NCBI RefSeq assembly: GCF_900240315.1
Contig: NZ_OEPZ01000002.1
Coordinates: 558,001 to 622,000, forward strand
Length of the DNA stretch: 64,000 nucleotides
Reading direction: 5' to 3'
DNA from: Dorea phocaeensis
Lineage (GTDB): Bacteria > Bacillota > Clostridia > Lachnospirales > Lachnospiraceae
Shown here: piece after piece, positions 33,443-43,300 of the stretch
Numbering within the stretch: position 1 is the stretch's first letter
How the letters are laid out: every line of letters begins with the position of its first letter
The notes under the pieces: model-generated
Seen by the model: the letters and a program-made list of their open reading frames with translations, nothing else
Database searches by the model: none
Told to the model about the DNA's origin: nothing
Made by a program: the position numbers and the translations under genes

Positions 33443-33985
33443 ATGAAAAAATTTGTATGTACAGTATGTGGTTATGTTCACGAGGGAGATGCAGCACCAG
33501 AGAAATGTCCAACATGTGGAGTTGGCGCTGACAAGTTCAAAGAGATGACAGGTGAAAGAGAATGGGCTGCTGAGCACGTTGTAGGTGTTGCACAGGGCGT
33601 TAGCGAGGACATCTTAGCTGACTTAAGAGCTAACTTTGAAGGAGAATGTTCTGAAGTAGGTATGTACCTGGCTATGGCAAGAGTTGCTCATAGAGAAGGA
33701 TATCCAGAAATCGGTCTGTACTGGGAGAAAGCTGCTTGGGAAGAAGCTGAGCACGCTGCTAAATTTGCAGAGCTTCTTGGTGAAGTTGTAACAGACAGCA
33801 CAAAGAAGAACCTGGAAATGAGAGTAGAAGCTGAGAACGGCGCTACAGCAGGTAAGTTTGATCTTGCTAAGAGAGCAAAAGCTGCAAACCTTGATGCAAT
33901 CCACGATACAGTTCACGAGATGGCTAGAGATGAAGCTCGTCACGGAAAAGCATTTGAGGGACTTCTTAACAGATACTTTGGATAA
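33443..33985 (+). CDS. Reverse-type rubrerythrin (rubredoxin domain first)
   Basis: NADH-linked peroxide-reducing enzyme of anaerobes. The N-terminal rubredoxin domain is [20 protein letters not shown] with Cys 6 and 9, then KCPTCG with Cys 22 and 25. The ferritin-like di-iron domain follows (about residues 45-180), with the ligand motifs [23 protein letters not shown] and [16 protein letters not shown]. This domain order is that of reverse rubrerythrins induced by oxygen in Clostridium acetobutylicum. AAAGGAGAC precedes the ATG. It has its own promoter with a PerR-like operator. Confidence 0.93.
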   Translation: MKKFVCTVCGYVHEGDAAPEKCPTCGVGADKFKEMTGEREWAAEHVVGVAQGVSEDILADLRANFEGECSEVGMYLAMARVAHREGYPEIGLYWEKAAWEEAEHAAKFAELLGEVVTDSTKKNLEMRVEAENGATAGKFDLAKRAKAANLDAIHDTVHEMARDEARHGKAFEGLLNRYFG

Positions 33986-34002
33986 GAAAACGTTTCGTTT
34001 AA

Positions 34003-34042
34003 TCAAAAGAGAATGGATTTTAAAATCCGTTCTCTTTTTTAT
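34003..34042 (+). terminator. Terminator after the first rubrerythrin gene
   Basis: Stem AAAAGAGAATGGATTTT (34005-34021) with AAAATCCGTTCTCTTTT, one G·T pair, then a T-run. Confidence 0.88.
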
Positions 34043-34049
34043 CATCTGA

Positions 34050-34078
34050 TTGAGCTGTCTTTTCAAGAATGATATAAT
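34050..34078 (+). promoter_or_regulatory. Promoter of the second rubrerythrin gene
   Basis: TTGAGC at 34050-34055 and TATAAT at 34073-34078 with a 17-base spacer. Confidence 0.7.
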
Positions 34079-34123
34079 ATAAGTATTAAGACTCAATCAG
34101 TAAATAAAAGGAGGTATTTTACA

Positions 34124-34660
34124 ATGTCCAAATACGCAGGAACAAAAACAGAAAAGAATCTGATGGAAGCGTTTGCCGGAGAATCTCAGGCACGCAACAA
34201 ATACACTTATTATGCATCCGCTGCCAAGAAAGCCGGATTTGTCCAGATGGCAAATATTTTTGAAGAAACTGCCAGCCAGGAAAAGGAACACGCAAAAATG
34301 TGGTTCAAGGAATTTCATGGAATTGGTGATACTGCTGAGAATTTGAAAGATGCTGCCGAAGGTGAAAATTACGAATGGACAGACATGTATAAACGCATGG
34401 CCAAAGAAGCAAGGGAAGAAGGATTTGAAGAACTTGCCGAAAAATTTGAAGGCGTTGCAGAAGTAGAAGCTGCTCACGAAAGACGCTACCGTAAACTGCT
34501 TGAAAGTTTTGAATCTGGAACAACATTCAAAGGAAATGCCCCTCTTGGCTGGAAATGTAACAATTGTGGATATATTTATATTGGAGAAGAAGCTCCTGAG
34601 ATATGCCCGGTATGCACACACCCAAGAGCATATTTTGAAAGAAAGGTAGAAAACTATTAA
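34124..34660 (+). CDS. Rubrerythrin (classical order)
   Basis: A 178-residue rubrerythrin with the ferritin-like domain first (about residues 8-140: [44 protein letters not shown]) and a C-terminal rubredoxin domain ([22 protein letters not shown] by its two CxxC pairs). It reduces hydrogen peroxide using electrons from rubredoxin/NADH systems. AAAGGAGG precedes the ATG. Together with the gene at 33443 it gives two rubrerythrins of opposite domain order in tandem. No PerR palindrome as clear as that upstream of the first gene is visible here. Confidence 0.93.
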   Translation: MSKYAGTKTEKNLMEAFAGESQARNKYTYYASAAKKAGFVQMANIFEETASQEKEHAKMWFKEFHGIGDTAENLKDAAEGENYEWTDMYKRMAKEAREEGFEELAEKFEGVAEVEAAHERRYRKLLESFESGTTFKGNAPLGWKCNNCGYIYIGEEAPEICPVCTHPRAYFERKVENY

Positions 34661-34917
34661 TACCGTTAACACTGATTCGCATTAACCATAATTCGTTTGT
34701 TACAAGAAAGTTCTGACATAAAAAGTCAGGACTTTCTTTTTATTTTAAATAAAATCCTGTTTATTCCTCTTGATTTTCTTACCATTTGGTTGTAATATAC
34801 ATATATGCTTTATACAGTTTTTAAAACTACATATAAGATTGTTGATATTTGTTTATGCAAAATGAAAAATCTACATATCCTAAAATATGAGACAAAATAA
34901 GAATTGGAGGTTTTCAC
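34661..34917. other. Intergenic stretch with terminator
   Basis: Holds the terminator at 34705-34742 and then an A/T-rich stretch that must contain the promoter of trhA; I cannot place it with confidence. Confidence 0.4.
34705..34742 (+). terminator. Terminator after the second rubrerythrin gene
   Basis: Stem AGAAAGTTCTGAC (34705-34717)/GTCAGGACTTTCT (34725-34737) with a T-run. Confidence 0.88.
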
Positions 34918-35643
34918 ATGAAAGATATTGCTGTATTACCAAACAAACAGCCTATGAAAAATTTATTGGACTACTCTAATCGGGGAATTAACCTGACAAT
35001 CCATATCAAGGATCCTGGCAGCGCAATTACCCATTTCATAGGAATGATAATGGCCGTTCTGGCAGCCTGGCCTCTTCTTCTAAAAGCTGCTCAAAATCCA
35101 GATCGCCTTTATCTGATTGCAATGAGTATTTATGCCGCCAGCCTGATTCTTTTATATGCTGCAAGCACAACATATCATACCTTTGATAAATCACCGAAAG
35201 TCAATACGCTTCTTAAAAAAATCGATCACATGATGATCAGCGTATTAATTGCCGGAAGTTATACACCCGTTTGCCTATTGGTCTTACGAGGGAAAATTGG
35301 AATCATCCTTCTGACAATTGTATGGAGCATCGCTATTACTGGTATCCTGATCAAGGCATTTTGGGTCTATTGCCCAAAATGGGTGTCTTCCATTCTTTAT
35401 ATCGGTATGGGATGGACCTGTATTCTTGCTCTTCCTCAAATTCTCGAAGCCTTATCCCCTGCGGCATTCGGATGGCTCTTGGCTGGAGGAATCATATATA
35501 CCGTAGGCGGAGTGATTTATGCATTAAAGCTTTCTATCTTTAATAATCGGCATAAATATTTCGGAAGCCATGAAATATTCCATTTATTCGTAATGGCTGG
35601 AAGCGCGTGCCACTTTATTGTAATGTACCGGTTTATTCTTTAA
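34918..35643 (+). CDS. trhA: Hemolysin III / TrhA family membrane protein
   Basis: A 241-residue protein of the PAQR superfamily with seven hydrophobic spans. Conserved sites: DPGSAITHFIGMIMAVLAAWP near the start, LYAASTTYHTF (conserved Ser/His, about residue 85) and the C-terminal HEIFHLFVMAGSACHFIVMY with metal-binding His. In Bacillus TrhA helps to control membrane lipid composition and fluidity. AATTGGAGG precedes the ATG. The stop codon overlaps the first base of a REP-type hairpin that may act as the terminator. Confidence 0.92.
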   Translation: MKDIAVLPNKQPMKNLLDYSNRGINLTIHIKDPGSAITHFIGMIMAVLAAWPLLLKAAQNPDRLYLIAMSIYAASLILLYAASTTYHTFDKSPKVNTLLKKIDHMMISVLIAGSYTPVCLLVLRGKIGIILLTIVWSIAITGILIKAFWVYCPKWVSSILYIGMGWTCILALPQILEALSPAAFGWLLAGGIIYTVGGVIYALKLSIFNNRHKYFGSHEIFHLFVMAGSACHFIVMYRFIL

Positions 35644-35691
35644 CCAATCGGGGACGGAGGTTTTTTCAAAAAACTCCGTCCCCGATTGGTT
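35642..35691. repeat. REP-like hairpin A (GGGGACGGAG type), full palindrome
   Basis: Arms aaccaatcggggacggag (35642-35659) and its complement (35674-35691) are perfect 18-base inverted repeats, with a T/A-rich loop. It follows the trhA stop and contains the stop of the GIY-YIG gene, so it may terminate both. Confidence 0.85.
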
Positions 35692-35944
35692 TTTCCCTTG
35701 TCCCCAATAAACTTTCTTTCTCTCTTTTCGTCATTCTTTTAATTTCATACTCTCGTTTCATTGCTTCCTGTTTTGTCAAAAATGTCTCATAATACACCAA
35801 TTTTACTGGCCTTCTAGCTTTTGTATACTTTGCTCCACGCCCAGAATTGTGTGCTTCTATTCGATGCTCTATGTCATTTGTCCATCCAGTGTACAAGCTC
35901 CCATCCTGACACCTTACCATATATGTATAATTCCGTTTTTCCAC
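35666..35944 (-). CDS. GIY-YIG nuclease-domain protein (YazA/YhbQ-like)
   Basis: A 92-residue single-domain protein: NYTYMVRCQDGSLYTGWTND shows the GIY-YIG core (YTYMV-x10-YTG), with the conserved Arg in IEHRIEAHNSG and Glu in KQEAMKREYEIKRM. The UPF0213/YazA family binds or cuts DNA, but its cellular role is unclear. The GTG at 35944 has AAGGTGG 9 bases upstream and gives the usual N-terminus; the ATG at 35977 lacks a site. The last eight codons (KPIGDGVF and stop) lie in REP hairpin A, so the normal C-terminus has been replaced. Confidence 0.85.
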   Translation of the reverse strand: MEKRNYTYMVRCQDGSLYTGWTNDIEHRIEAHNSGRGAKYTKARRPVKLVYYETFLTKQEAMKREYEIKRMTKREKESLLGTREKPIGDGVF

Positions 35945-36011
35945 TCTTTTGAACCACCTTATCCACCTTTTCCACATTCTATTATAAAATTCTCTATCTA
36001 AATGTCAATTA

Positions 36012-36076
36012 GGGACAGGGCAATATGTAAATGGGGACGGAGATTTTTAAAAAAAACCTCCGTCCCCATTTACATA
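36012..36076. repeat. REP-like hairpin B with gggacaggg tag
   Basis: Arms tatgtaaatggggacggag (36024-36042) and its complement (36058-36076), preceded by gggacaggg at 36012-36020. The stop codon of the spoIIQ-like gene lies in the right arm, so it probably terminates that gene. Confidence 0.82.
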
Positions 36077-36837
36077 TATTCCACCGGATTCACCGGCTGG
36101 CCATCTTTACGCATTTCAAAATACACGTTACATCCTTCCACACTATAGTACTTTGTCGGCTGACTTACATAGCCAAGTACTGTCTTTGCTTCTACCGGAT
36201 CACCAACCTTTACGGGAACTTCCTTCAACTGCCCGTAGAACAGTTCATATCCATTTCCAATATCCACATTAACGGTTGTCCCTGTTTCTGCCGTAATATC
36301 AATAGATTTTATAATTCCAGATGTTGCAGAAATCACTTGATCTCCCTCTGCCCCTGCAATAATAACAGCCGGATTATATTTGTACTGATCCAATGTGGAA
36401 AAATAAACTGTTTTATCCATGCTAAAGCTCATCAATACATTTCCATCTACCGGCCATAAAAGTTTACTGTCCTCCGTAAATTTTGCTGCAGATGCACCTC
36501 CGGAAACTGGTTTAGGCTGCGGTGCCTGTACCTCTCCTGCATCGCTTAAATCAGATGTTCCTTGCTGTTCAGGAGTATTTTTTTCTGCCTGCTGAGACTC
36601 TCCAGAAACACTGCCTGGATCAGTATCTTCATTACTAATCACTAAATTATTCGCCTCTTCTGTTTTCTCGTTTGTATGATCCTTTTCCTCCATCCGCGCC
36701 AATTGCTCGTTTTTCCGAGTCTGTTTGTACCCGTTAAATGTATATGTTCCTACAATAGCGATCGCTGCCACGAAGCACAACACTGCCGCGACGGTTGCCC
36801 CCTTCTTAGTCTGTGAAGGTCTTTGATCTTTTTTCAT
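36070..36837 (-). CDS. SpoIIQ-like protein with degenerate LytM (M23) domain
   Basis: Forespore membrane protein that in sporulating Firmicutes binds SpoIIIAH from the mother cell to form the engulfment channel. The 255-residue protein has one N-terminal span (about residues 13-33, GATVAAVLCFVAAIAIVGTY), a polar linker, and a LytM-like domain (about 125-255) with IIAGAEGDQVISATSGIIKSI and YSVEGCNVYFEMRKDGQPVNP. Metal ligands of active M23 peptidases are lost: the first HxxxD is DQYKYNPAV and the HxH is CNVYFE. It therefore is likely structural. It lies next to spoIID, the usual clostridial pair. Confidence 0.85.
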   Translation of the reverse strand: MKKDQRPSQTKKGATVAAVLCFVAAIAIVGTYTFNGYKQTRKNEQLARMEEKDHTNEKTEEANNLVISNEDTDPGSVSGESQQAEKNTPEQQGTSDLSDAGEVQAPQPKPVSGGASAAKFTEDSKLLWPVDGNVLMSFSMDKTVYFSTLDQYKYNPAVIIAGAEGDQVISATSGIIKSIDITAETGTTVNVDIGNGYELFYGQLKEVPVKVGDPVEAKTVLGYVSQPTKYYSVEGCNVYFEMRKDGQPVNPVEYM

Positions 36838-36881
36838 CTTATCACCACCTCTGACTATATTTTTGCCAGATAGTGACTTGC

Positions 36882-37778
36882 TTATTCTGAATTCAATAAT
36901 ATTTCCGCAACTTCTTTCATTTGCGTTCCTTCAAAAAAATATTGCAAAATTTCTTCATAGGTCTGATCCTTTTCCGCCATTTTATTTGCCGTATGCTGAC
37001 TCATTCCCAGTCCATGTCCAATGCCTCTGGTCGTAATTCTCATTTTCCCATTATAACGCTGAAGTGTAAAACAACTAGACGCCAGATTATATGTATTTCG
37101 AAATTCTTCTCCGCTCCAATTTTCCTCTCCTACCCGTACATTCATCACATATCCAGCTGTATCAAGAGCTGTAATTTCTGCATCCAAATCCTCTGTTGTA
37201 ATCGTCTGAATCTGTTTTTTTGCCTCTATATCCAATGGACATTCTACAATCTTAAGATATGGATACTCTTCACTCCCCAACACTTCCTTTCCATCTCTGG
37301 TACACCCCGTACTCAGACGGAAAAATGGCGTTAATGCCAATTCATTTTCATAGAAAAGTACCTTCCCTTCCGTATCTTCCCACGCATTTTGAAATTTTTT
37401 GTAATATTTTCCATACTTGTCTCCCCACACCTTTTTCATTTGTGCTTGATTCCATCCTTTATTCTCCAGGACCGTATCATTTCCATTCTCTCGAATTTTC
37501 CGATACACCTCCGTACGTACCAGAACAGCCTGCGCTTTCACCGCTTCTTCCCGATATGATCCCGGAATTTCTTGTGCCATCACACCAATGCAATATTCCC
37601 GAATCGGAACTTCTTGCTCCTTCGTCTTTTTGTTATCCACATTTTCCACCTTCACTGTTGTATTATCCACATCCGAGTCCGGTAATATGCTTGGCCCATT
37701 TAAAAATACGGTGACAACATAGGGCAATAATATAATAATTATTATATAACATCCTAGATTTTTCAGCTTTCGATACAT
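36882..37778 (-). CDS. spoIID: Stage II sporulation protein D
   Basis: Lytic transglycosylase that thins septal peptidoglycan during engulfment, with SpoIIM and SpoIIP. The N-terminal span is KNLGCYIIIIILLPYVVTVFL. The SpoIID domain shows REYCIGVMAQEIPGSYREEAVKAQA by key parts (catalytic Glu in MAQEIP, near residue 82), LSTGCTRDGKEVLGSEEYPYL and the C-terminal GIGHGLGMSQHTANKMAEK. ATG 37778 is well spaced after GGAGGGAAAAAGG; the ATG at 37793 is less so. Length of 298 is normal. Confidence 0.95.
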   Translation of the reverse strand: MYRKLKNLGCYIIIIILLPYVVTVFLNGPSILPDSDVDNTTVKVENVDNKKTKEQEVPIREYCIGVMAQEIPGSYREEAVKAQAVLVRTEVYRKIRENGNDTVLENKGWNQAQMKKVWGDKYGKYYKKFQNAWEDTEGKVLFYENELALTPFFRLSTGCTRDGKEVLGSEEYPYLKIVECPLDIEAKKQIQTITTEDLDAEITALDTAGYVMNVRVGEENWSGEEFRNTYNLASSCFTLQRYNGKMRITTRGIGHGLGMSQHTANKMAEKDQTYEEILQYFFEGTQMKEVAEILLNSE

Positions 37779-37813
37779 CCTTTTTCCCTCCATACACTAT
37801 CAAAGTATGAAAA

Positions 37814-37871
37814 GGGACAGGGTAAAATGCATTCGGGACGGAGTTTTTTGCAAAAAACTCCGTCCCGAATG
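37814..37871. repeat. REP-like hairpin C with gggacaggg tag
   Basis: A nearly complete palindrome from 37830 to 37871 (arms cattcgggacggag and complement, loop GTTTTTTGCAAAAAAC also self-complementary), with gggacaggg at 37814-37822. It lies 4 bases beyond the glgP stop and probably terminates that gene. Confidence 0.85.
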
Positions 37872-37874
37872 TAA

Positions 37875-40319
37875 TTATAATTTCCAAATATCATCCACAT
37901 ATTCCTGAATCGTTCTGTCTGACGAGAATTTCCCGCAGCATGCAGTATTCAGTAATGCCATTTTAGCCCATCCGTCTTTATTACGGTAAGCCTTCTCCAC
38001 CTGCTCCTGTGCATCTGCATAAGAGCGGAAATCTTTCAAAATAAAGTACATATCTGCCTTATCATATGACGTACTCTTCAGCAGACAATTGTAAAGATCG
38101 CGATAGCGCTCCGTATCTCCATCTGCATAGGTTCCATCCACCAACTGATCTACAACCCGACGAACATCCGGGTCATTATTATAAATTTCGTATGGATCAT
38201 ACCCGCCGTGCTTCTCATAGTTCATAACCTCATCAGAGCTTAATCCAAAGATAAACGCGTTTTCTCTTCCTACTTCTTCCACAATTTCTACATTGGCTCC
38301 GTCCATAGTTCCAAGTGTCGGTGCACCATTTAGCATAAACTTCATATTACCTGTTCCGGATGCTTCCTTAGATGCTGTAGAAATCTGTTCGCTGACATCT
38401 GCAGCTGCAAAGATCATTTCTGCATTGGATACGCGGTAGTCCTCAATAAATACTACCTTCAGCTTTCCATTAATGCTGCGATCATTATTAACCACCTCTG
38501 CAACAGAGTTAATCAGTTTAATAATTTCCTTTGCACGCACATATCCGGCAGACGCCTTGGCTCCAAAAATAAAGGTTCTTGGATAAAAGCTCTTCTCTGG
38601 ATGCTGCTTGATCTGATTATAAAGATACATCACGTGCAGGATGTTAAGAAGCTGACGCTTATACTCGTGCAAACGTTTTACCTGTACATCAAAAATAGAT
38701 CTTGGATCTACTTCGATACCATTGTGCTCCAGGATATATTTTGCCAGGCGCTCTTTATTCTTGAATTTAATTTCCATAAATTCTGCTCTGGCAACATCAT
38801 CTTCTGCATATTTTTTAAGTCCGGACATCAAAGACAGATCTGTAATCCAGTCTTTTGTTCCCAGTTTTTCAGTTACCCAATCTGCAAGCAGCGGATTTCC
38901 ATGCATCAGGAATCGTCTCTGTGTGATACCATTTGTTTTGTTATTGAACTTCTCCGGCATCATTTCATAGAAATCACGAAGTTCTCGTTTCTTCAGAATC
39001 TCTGTATGAAGTCTGGCAACACCATTTACGGAATATCCGGCTACAATCGCAAGATGTGCCATCTTAACCTGACCATCTCTTAAAATTGCCATCTTCTTGA
39101 CTTTCTCTTCATTTCCAGGATACATTTCCCGAACCTTAATAAGAAATCTTCTGTCAATTTCCTGGATAATCTGGTACACACGCGGAAGTAATCTTGAAAA
39201 CAGATCAATCGGCCATTTCTCAAGTGCTTCTGCCATAATCGTATGATTCGTATATGCACAGGCTTTTGTTGTGATCTCCCATGCTTCATTCCATTCAAGC
39301 TGATAATCATCTAATAAAATTCTCATAAGCTCTGCAACAGCTACCGTCGGATGCGTATCGTTCATCTGGAATGTTGCTTTCTCATACAATTTATGAATAT
39401 CATCATGGCTCTTCATATACTTATCTACTGCAAGCTGAAGACTCGCAGATACGAAGAAATACTGCTGTTTCAGACGAAGTTCTTTTCCTGCATAATGATT
39501 GTCATTTGGATACAGAACTTCAACAATCGTTTTTGCCAAATTCTGCTGTTCTACTGCTTTATGATAATCGCCTCGTTCAAAAGATTCCAGCTGGAAGTCT
39601 ACAATTGGCTCTGCATCCCAGATACGCAGTGTGTTCACCTGTCCATTTCCATATCCAACAATCGGATAATCGTATGGAACCGCTAATACGGATTCATAAT
39701 TTTCCTGTTTAAACAAAGTCTTTCCTGTGGTATCATCATATTCCACCCGGATATTTCCGCCAAACCGAATTTCTTTTGCATATTCCGGTCTTCTAAGTTC
39801 AAATGGATTGCCGTATTTCAACCAGTTATCTGGCTTCTCTACCTGATATCCATCTTTAATCTTCTGTTTAAACATTCCGTAACGATACCGAATTCCGCAT
39901 CCGTAAGCTGCATAACCAAGCGTTGCCAGAGAATCTAAGAAACATGCTGCCAAACGGCCAAGTCCTCCGTTTCCAAGAGCCGGATCCGGCTCTTGGTCTT
40001 CTACCATGTTTAAATCAATTCCCAGTTCATCAAGTGCTTCTTTTACTTCCTTATATGCCGTCATATTAATCAAGTTGTTTCCAAGCGCACGCCCCATCAG
40101 GAACTCCATGGACATATAATACACTATCTTCGGATCTTCCTTATCGATCTTCTTCTGTGTCTCAATCCAGTCATCAATGATCGCCTCTTTTACAGCATAA
40201 GATACAGCCTGATACAATTCCTGCAGATTTGCTTCATGCAGTTCTTTACGAAACAACGTCTTAATATTATTCGTAACATCCTTTTTAAATGCTTCTTTTT
40301 CAAATCTTGGATTATACAT
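37875..40319 (-). CDS. glgP: Glycogen/alpha-glucan phosphorylase
   Basis: Releases glucose 1-phosphate from glycogen or maltodextrin ends. The 814-residue protein has the family PLP-site EASGTGNMKFMLNGAPTLGTMDGANVEI (key SGTGNMK), the active-site phrase VEDQEPDPALGNGGLGRLAACFLDSLATLG and the domain motif LHEYKRQLLNILH. ATG 40319 follows GGGAAGGG; an upstream frame extension has no fit to the family. It stands between ileS and the sporulation pair, with no other glycogen gene in the window. Confidence 0.97.
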   Translation of the reverse strand: MYNPRFEKEAFKKDVTNNIKTLFRKELHEANLQELYQAVSYAVKEAIIDDWIETQKKIDKEDPKIVYYMSMEFLMGRALGNNLINMTAYKEVKEALDELGIDLNMVEDQEPDPALGNGGLGRLAACFLDSLATLGYAAYGCGIRYRYGMFKQKIKDGYQVEKPDNWLKYGNPFELRRPEYAKEIRFGGNIRVEYDDTTGKTLFKQENYESVLAVPYDYPIVGYGNGQVNTLRIWDAEPIVDFQLESFERGDYHKAVEQQNLAKTIVEVLYPNDNHYAGKELRLKQQYFFVSASLQLAVDKYMKSHDDIHKLYEKATFQMNDTHPTVAVAELMRILLDDYQLEWNEAWEITTKACAYTNHTIMAEALEKWPIDLFSRLLPRVYQIIQEIDRRFLIKVREMYPGNEEKVKKMAILRDGQVKMAHLAIVAGYSVNGVARLHTEILKKRELRDFYEMMPEKFNNKTNGITQRRFLMHGNPLLADWVTEKLGTKDWITDLSLMSGLKKYAEDDVARAEFMEIKFKNKERLAKYILEHNGIEVDPRSIFDVQVKRLHEYKRQLLNILHVMYLYNQIKQHPEKSFYPRTFIFGAKASAGYVRAKEIIKLINSVAEVVNNDRSINGKLKVVFIEDYRVSNAEMIFAAADVSEQISTASKEASGTGNMKFMLNGAPTLGTMDGANVEIVEEVGRENAFIFGLSSDEVMNYEKHGGYDPYEIYNNDPDVRRVVDQLVDGTYADGDTERYRDLYNCLLKSTSYDKADMYFILKDFRSYADAQEQVEKAYRNKDGWAKMALLNTACCGKFSSDRTIQEYVDDIWKL

Positions 40320-40350
40320 ATAAACTCTATCCCTTCCCCATATTTCCAAA

Positions 40351-43300
40351 TTATTGCTTTTCAACACCAAGTGTTACGTTTTCTCCGTTAATTTTCCACT
40401 CTTTTACATATCCAATTGGTGATTTCTTCTCAACAGATACTGCCAAAGTCTCCTCCCCAATCTCAGAGACATGATCAGCAAAAACAGCTTCTGCTTTCTC
40501 TGTTCCTTCATATGTAATTGCAATCTTATCCATTACTTCAAAATCTGCTTCCTTACGCATGGTCTGTACTTTACTGATAATCTCACGTACAAAGCCTTCC
40601 TCCAGGAGTTCTTCCGATAAGTTGGTATCTAAAACGACTGTAATACCATTGTCATTTTCAGATACATAACCTTCCATCTGTGCAGATTCAATCAGAAGGT
40701 CTTCGCGGAACAAGGTTACTTCCTGACCATTGATATCAAGCTTCAATGCCTCTTTCTCATTCAGTTCATCCATTGCTGCATTTCCATCCAGTGAAGAGAG
40801 CGTCGCTTTGATTCCGCCAAGCAGCTTGCCATATTTAGGTCCAACTGTCTTTAACTGTGGCTTAAATGTATAAGAAGTAAATTCACGTACGTCCTGTGTA
40901 AATTTCACATTCTTTACATTCAATTCTTCCTTCACAATATCCCGATAAAATTCAGGAAGATCAAATTCTGCCTTTACATACATCTGACCGATCGGCTGAC
41001 GGTTCTTAATGTTTGCAGTATTTCGACATGCACGTCCCATAACAACCAGTTTCAGCACTTCATCCATATGCGCTTCCAGTTCCTGATCAATGTGTGCTTC
41101 ATCCGCTACTGGGAAGTCACACAAATGGATACTTTCCGGCGCATCCTTATCAATGCTTCTTACCAGATTCTGATAAATATCTTCTGTCATAAACGGAATC
41201 ATCGGAGCTGCAACCTTACATACTTCTACAAGCGCTGTATAAAGAGTCATATAAGCATTGATCTTATCCTGTTCCATTCCCTTTGCCCAGAAGCGTTCAC
41301 GGCTTCTTCTTACATACCAGTTACTCATATCATCTACGAAATCCTGCAATGCTCTTGCTGCTTCCGGAATCCGATAGTTTCCAAGATGATCATCCACCGT
41401 CTTAATCAGCGTATTTAATTTGGACAGAAGCCATTTATCCATAACAGATAATTTTTCATAATCCAACGTATATTTTGTTGCGTCAAACTCATCAATATTC
41501 GCATACAGTACGAAGAATGCATAAGTATTCCACAAAGTACCCATGAATTTACGCTGTCCCTCTACAACCGCTTTTCCATGGAAACGATTTGGCAGCCATG
41601 GAGCGCTGTTAACATAGAAATACCAGCGGATTGCATCAGCTCCATATTTTTCCAGAGCATCAAATGGATCGACCGCATTTCCTTTTGATTTACTCATCTT
41701 CTGACCATTCTCATCCTGCACATGTCCAAGAACGATAACATTCTTATATGGCGCTTTATTGAAGATCAGCGTAGAGATTGCCAGCAGGGAGTAGAACCAT
41801 CCACGAGTCTGGTCCACAGCCTCGGAAATGAAATCTGCCGGGAACTGTTTTTCAAACAATTCTTTATTCTCAAATGGATAGTGGTGCTGAGCAAATGGCA
41901 TGGAACCACTGTCAAACCAACAGTCAATTACTTCCGGTACACGATGCATCGGCTTACCACATTTCGGACAACGAATCGTTACGTCATCGATATATGGACG
42001 GTGAAGTTCAATATCATCTGGACAGTTATCGGACATTTCTTTTAATTCTGCAATACTTCCGATAGAATGCTGATGTCCGCACTCACATTCCCAGATGTTC
42101 AGTGGGGTTCCCCAGTAACGGTTTCGGCTGATTCCCCAATCCTGAACGTTCTCCAGCCAGTCACCAAAACGTCCTTTACCGATACTTTCCGGAATCCAGT
42201 TGATCGTATTATTATTCGCAATCAGGTCATCCTTTACTGCCGTCATATTGATAAACCAAGATTCACGTGCATAGTAGATAAGTGGCGTATCACATCTCCA
42301 GCAGTGCGGATAGCTATGCTCAAAATTCGGAGCTTCAAAAAGAAGTCCTCTTTCTTCCAGATCTTTCAACACTTCCGGATCCGCCTTCTTTACGAATAAG
42401 CCCGCAAATGGAGTGGTCTCTCCCATATTTCCCTTCTCATCAACCAGCTGTACAAATGGCATATCATACTTACGGCCAACCTTCGCATCATCTTCACCAA
42501 ATGCAGGTGCAATATGAACCACACCAGTACCATCTGTCAATGTTACATAGGTATCACAAGTAATGAAAAATGCCTTCTTATTCTGCTTTGTGGCACAGTC
42601 TGCCGCACACTGATAAAGCGGCTCATATTCCTTGTATTCCAGATCTTTTCCTTTGTATGTTTCCAGCACTTCATATGCCGGTACAGCCTCTCCATCTTCC
42701 GTTTCCTTTGCAAGCTTGCCAAGAACCGTATCAAGAAGCGCACACGCCATATAATAAACGTATCCGTCTGCTGCCTTTACTTTGGCATAATCTTCCTCTG
42801 GATTTACACAGAGACCGATGTTGGACGGCAATGTCCATGGTGTCGTAGTCCATGCCAGAAAATATGCATCTTCTCCAACCACTTTAAATCTTACGATAGC
42901 AGAGCGTTCCTTTACATCCTTGTACCCCTGTGCAACTTCCTGTGCAGAAAGAGGGGTTCCACATCTTGGGCAATAAGGTACGATCTTAAATCCTTTATAC
43001 AGAAGCCCTTTATCCCAAATCTGCTTTAATGCCCACCACTCTGATTCAATAAAATCATTGTGATAGGTTACATATGGATTCTCCATGTCCGCCCAGAAAC
43101 CAACGGTTCCGGAGAAGTCTTCCCACATTCCTTTGTATTTCCACACACTTTCCTTACATTTATCAATAAATGGCTCCAGACCGTATTCCTCGATCTGCTC
43201 TTTGCCGTCAAGTCCAAGAAGTTTCTCCACTTCCAATTCTACCGGTAAACCGTGAGTATCCCATCCGGCCTTTCTCGGTACCTCATACCCTTTCATGGTG

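Noticed and set aside
37614-37672. Two TTATCCACA DnaA-box matches within spoIID
   Set aside because: Perfect matches, but inside a coding region and without A/T-rich unwinding DNA; probably chance from Asn/Val codons.
35642-37871. GGGACGGAG hairpins as a CRISPR array
   Set aside because: They are spaced by genes, not by uniform short spacers, and no cas gene is present.
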